Source: Candidatus Zhuqueibacterota bacterium
Lineage (GTDB): Bacteria; KSB1; UBA2214
Assembly (NCBI GenBank): GCA_022706175.1
Contig: JAKJDB010000202.1
Coordinates: 1-5,730, forward strand
Length of the DNA: 5,730 nt
Direction: 5' to 3'
The first letter of the stretch is position 1, and each line of letters starts with the position of its first letter. The notes under the pieces were generated by a model, which searched no databases, had not been told where the DNA came from, and saw only the letters and a list, made by a program, of their open reading frames with translations. The position numbers and the translations under genes were made by a program. Positions 5,180-5,730 of the stretch are shown here, one piece after another.

Positions 5180-5730
5180 TTAATAAAAACGGCGCTGATC
5201 CCGCAGTTTCTTTTTCAGCATTTCCCGAGCGCGGAAGATCCGCACCTTGACGGTTCCGATCGGCACCTTCAGCCTTGTGGATATCTCTTCATAGGCCAGG
5301 TCATGCACATGGCGAAGCACAATCGCTTCGCGGTATTTAACCGGCAGGCTGTCGATGGCGGCCTGAATATAGTTTTTGTTCTCCTGTTCGATCAATCCGG
5401 CATCCGGCCGCTGGCTCTGCTCATCGGGAAATTCCCGCGCCAGGTCACCCTCGCCGCCGGCGAGCGGAGAGTCGATCGAAGTGGTCTTTAATTTTTTCTT
5501 GCGGAAGAAATCGATGCAATTATTGACCGCGATCTTGTACAGCCACGTGGAAAAGGCGTATTCGGCATTAAAGGAGGGCAGGGCATGGAACGCTTTAATA
5601 AAGGTCTCCTGGGTGAGATCCTCGGCTTCCTCCCGTCCATGCACCATGCGCAGGATCAGGATAAGGATCTGCGGCCGGTAGCGCTGCACAATGTCGGCGC
5701 AGGCGCGCTCATCGCCTTGAATGGCGCGTT
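5180..5730 (-). CDS. ECF (sigma-70 family, RpoE-like) RNA polymerase sigma factor, N-terminus outside the window
   Basis: This is an alternative sigma factor with only regions 2 and 4, the extracytoplasmic function type that redirects RNA polymerase to stress or envelope promoters. The frame stays open to the window edge: residues before the GTG at 5689 (RAIQGDERACADI) are the usual start of ECF region 2, so that GTG is internal and only perhaps 10-20 residues are missing. In the 182 visible residues, region 2 spans about 1-78 (AEDLTQETFIKAF; FSTWLYKIAVNNCIDFFRKKK), a variable acidic linker about 79-120, and region 4 about 124-175 (LPVKYREAIVLRH; LAYEEISTRLKVPIGTVKVRIFRARE, the -35-binding helix-turn-helix). 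The usual partner, an anti-sigma gene directly downstream, is absent; a sugar epimerase gene follows after 53 bp. An anti-sigma gene could lie outside the window. Confidence 0.92.
   Translation of the reverse strand, partial: RAIQGDERACADIVQRYRPQILILILRMVHGREEAEDLTQETFIKAFHALPSFNAEYAFSTWLYKIAVNNCIDFFRKKKLKTTSIDSPLAGGEGDLAREFPDEQSQRPDAGLIEQENKNYIQAAIDSLPVKYREAIVLRHVHDLAYEEISTRLKVPIGTVKVRIFRAREMLKKKLRDQRRFY

Noticed and set aside
5687..5689. GTG as the start of the ECF sigma factor
   Set aside because: The open frame continues to the edge with typical ECF N-terminal sequence (RAIQGDERA), so this is an internal Val codon.

Overview
The window looks like chromosomal housekeeping DNA from a moderately GC-rich bacterium, probably of the Fibrobacteres-Chlorobi-Bacteroidetes (FCB) superphylum or a nearby candidate phylum. 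The main clue is the sigma factor at the left edge: its region 2 and its C-terminal end ([18 protein letters not shown], then a short tail ending KYLG) read like the short primary sigma factors of that group. A sigma-70-type promoter and clear Shine-Dalgarno sites in front of two genes argue against a typical Bacteroidetes gut species and leave KSB1-, Calditrichota- or Ignavibacteria-like lineages open. I cannot fix the phylum from this sequence.

Layout. Plus strand: the 3' part of an RpoD-like sigma factor (2-670); an intergenic region of about 200 bp with a strong consensus promoter, overlapping inverted repeats and a possible leader ORF; a membrane-anchored M23 (LytM-type) peptidoglycan peptidase (868-1791); a strong intrinsic terminator (1812-1843); a second, paralogous M23 peptidase (1870-2826); and, 14 bp further on, an exported TPR protein (2841-3809). 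Minus strand, convergent with these: an ECF sigma factor cut by the right edge (5180-5730), then an AGE-family sugar epimerase/isomerase (3819-5126). The epimerase gene ends 9 bp from the end of the TPR gene, and its likely terminator lies inside the TPR coding sequence on the opposite strand.

How the genes may work together. The two M23 proteins share one architecture: a short basic cytoplasmic tail, one transmembrane helix, a helical or coiled-coil stalk, and an intact C-terminal LytM domain. They probably cut peptidoglycan cross-links from the inner membrane, placed or controlled through tail or stalk partners. The TPR protein may be co-expressed with the second peptidase. The ECF sigma factor and the epimerase may form a separate minus-strand transcription unit. 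I see no CRISPR array, tRNA, rRNA, insertion sequence or phage gene. The most distinctive signals are the tandem M23 pair with a terminator between its members, the cluster of repeats over the promoter of the first peptidase, and the antisense-embedded terminator.
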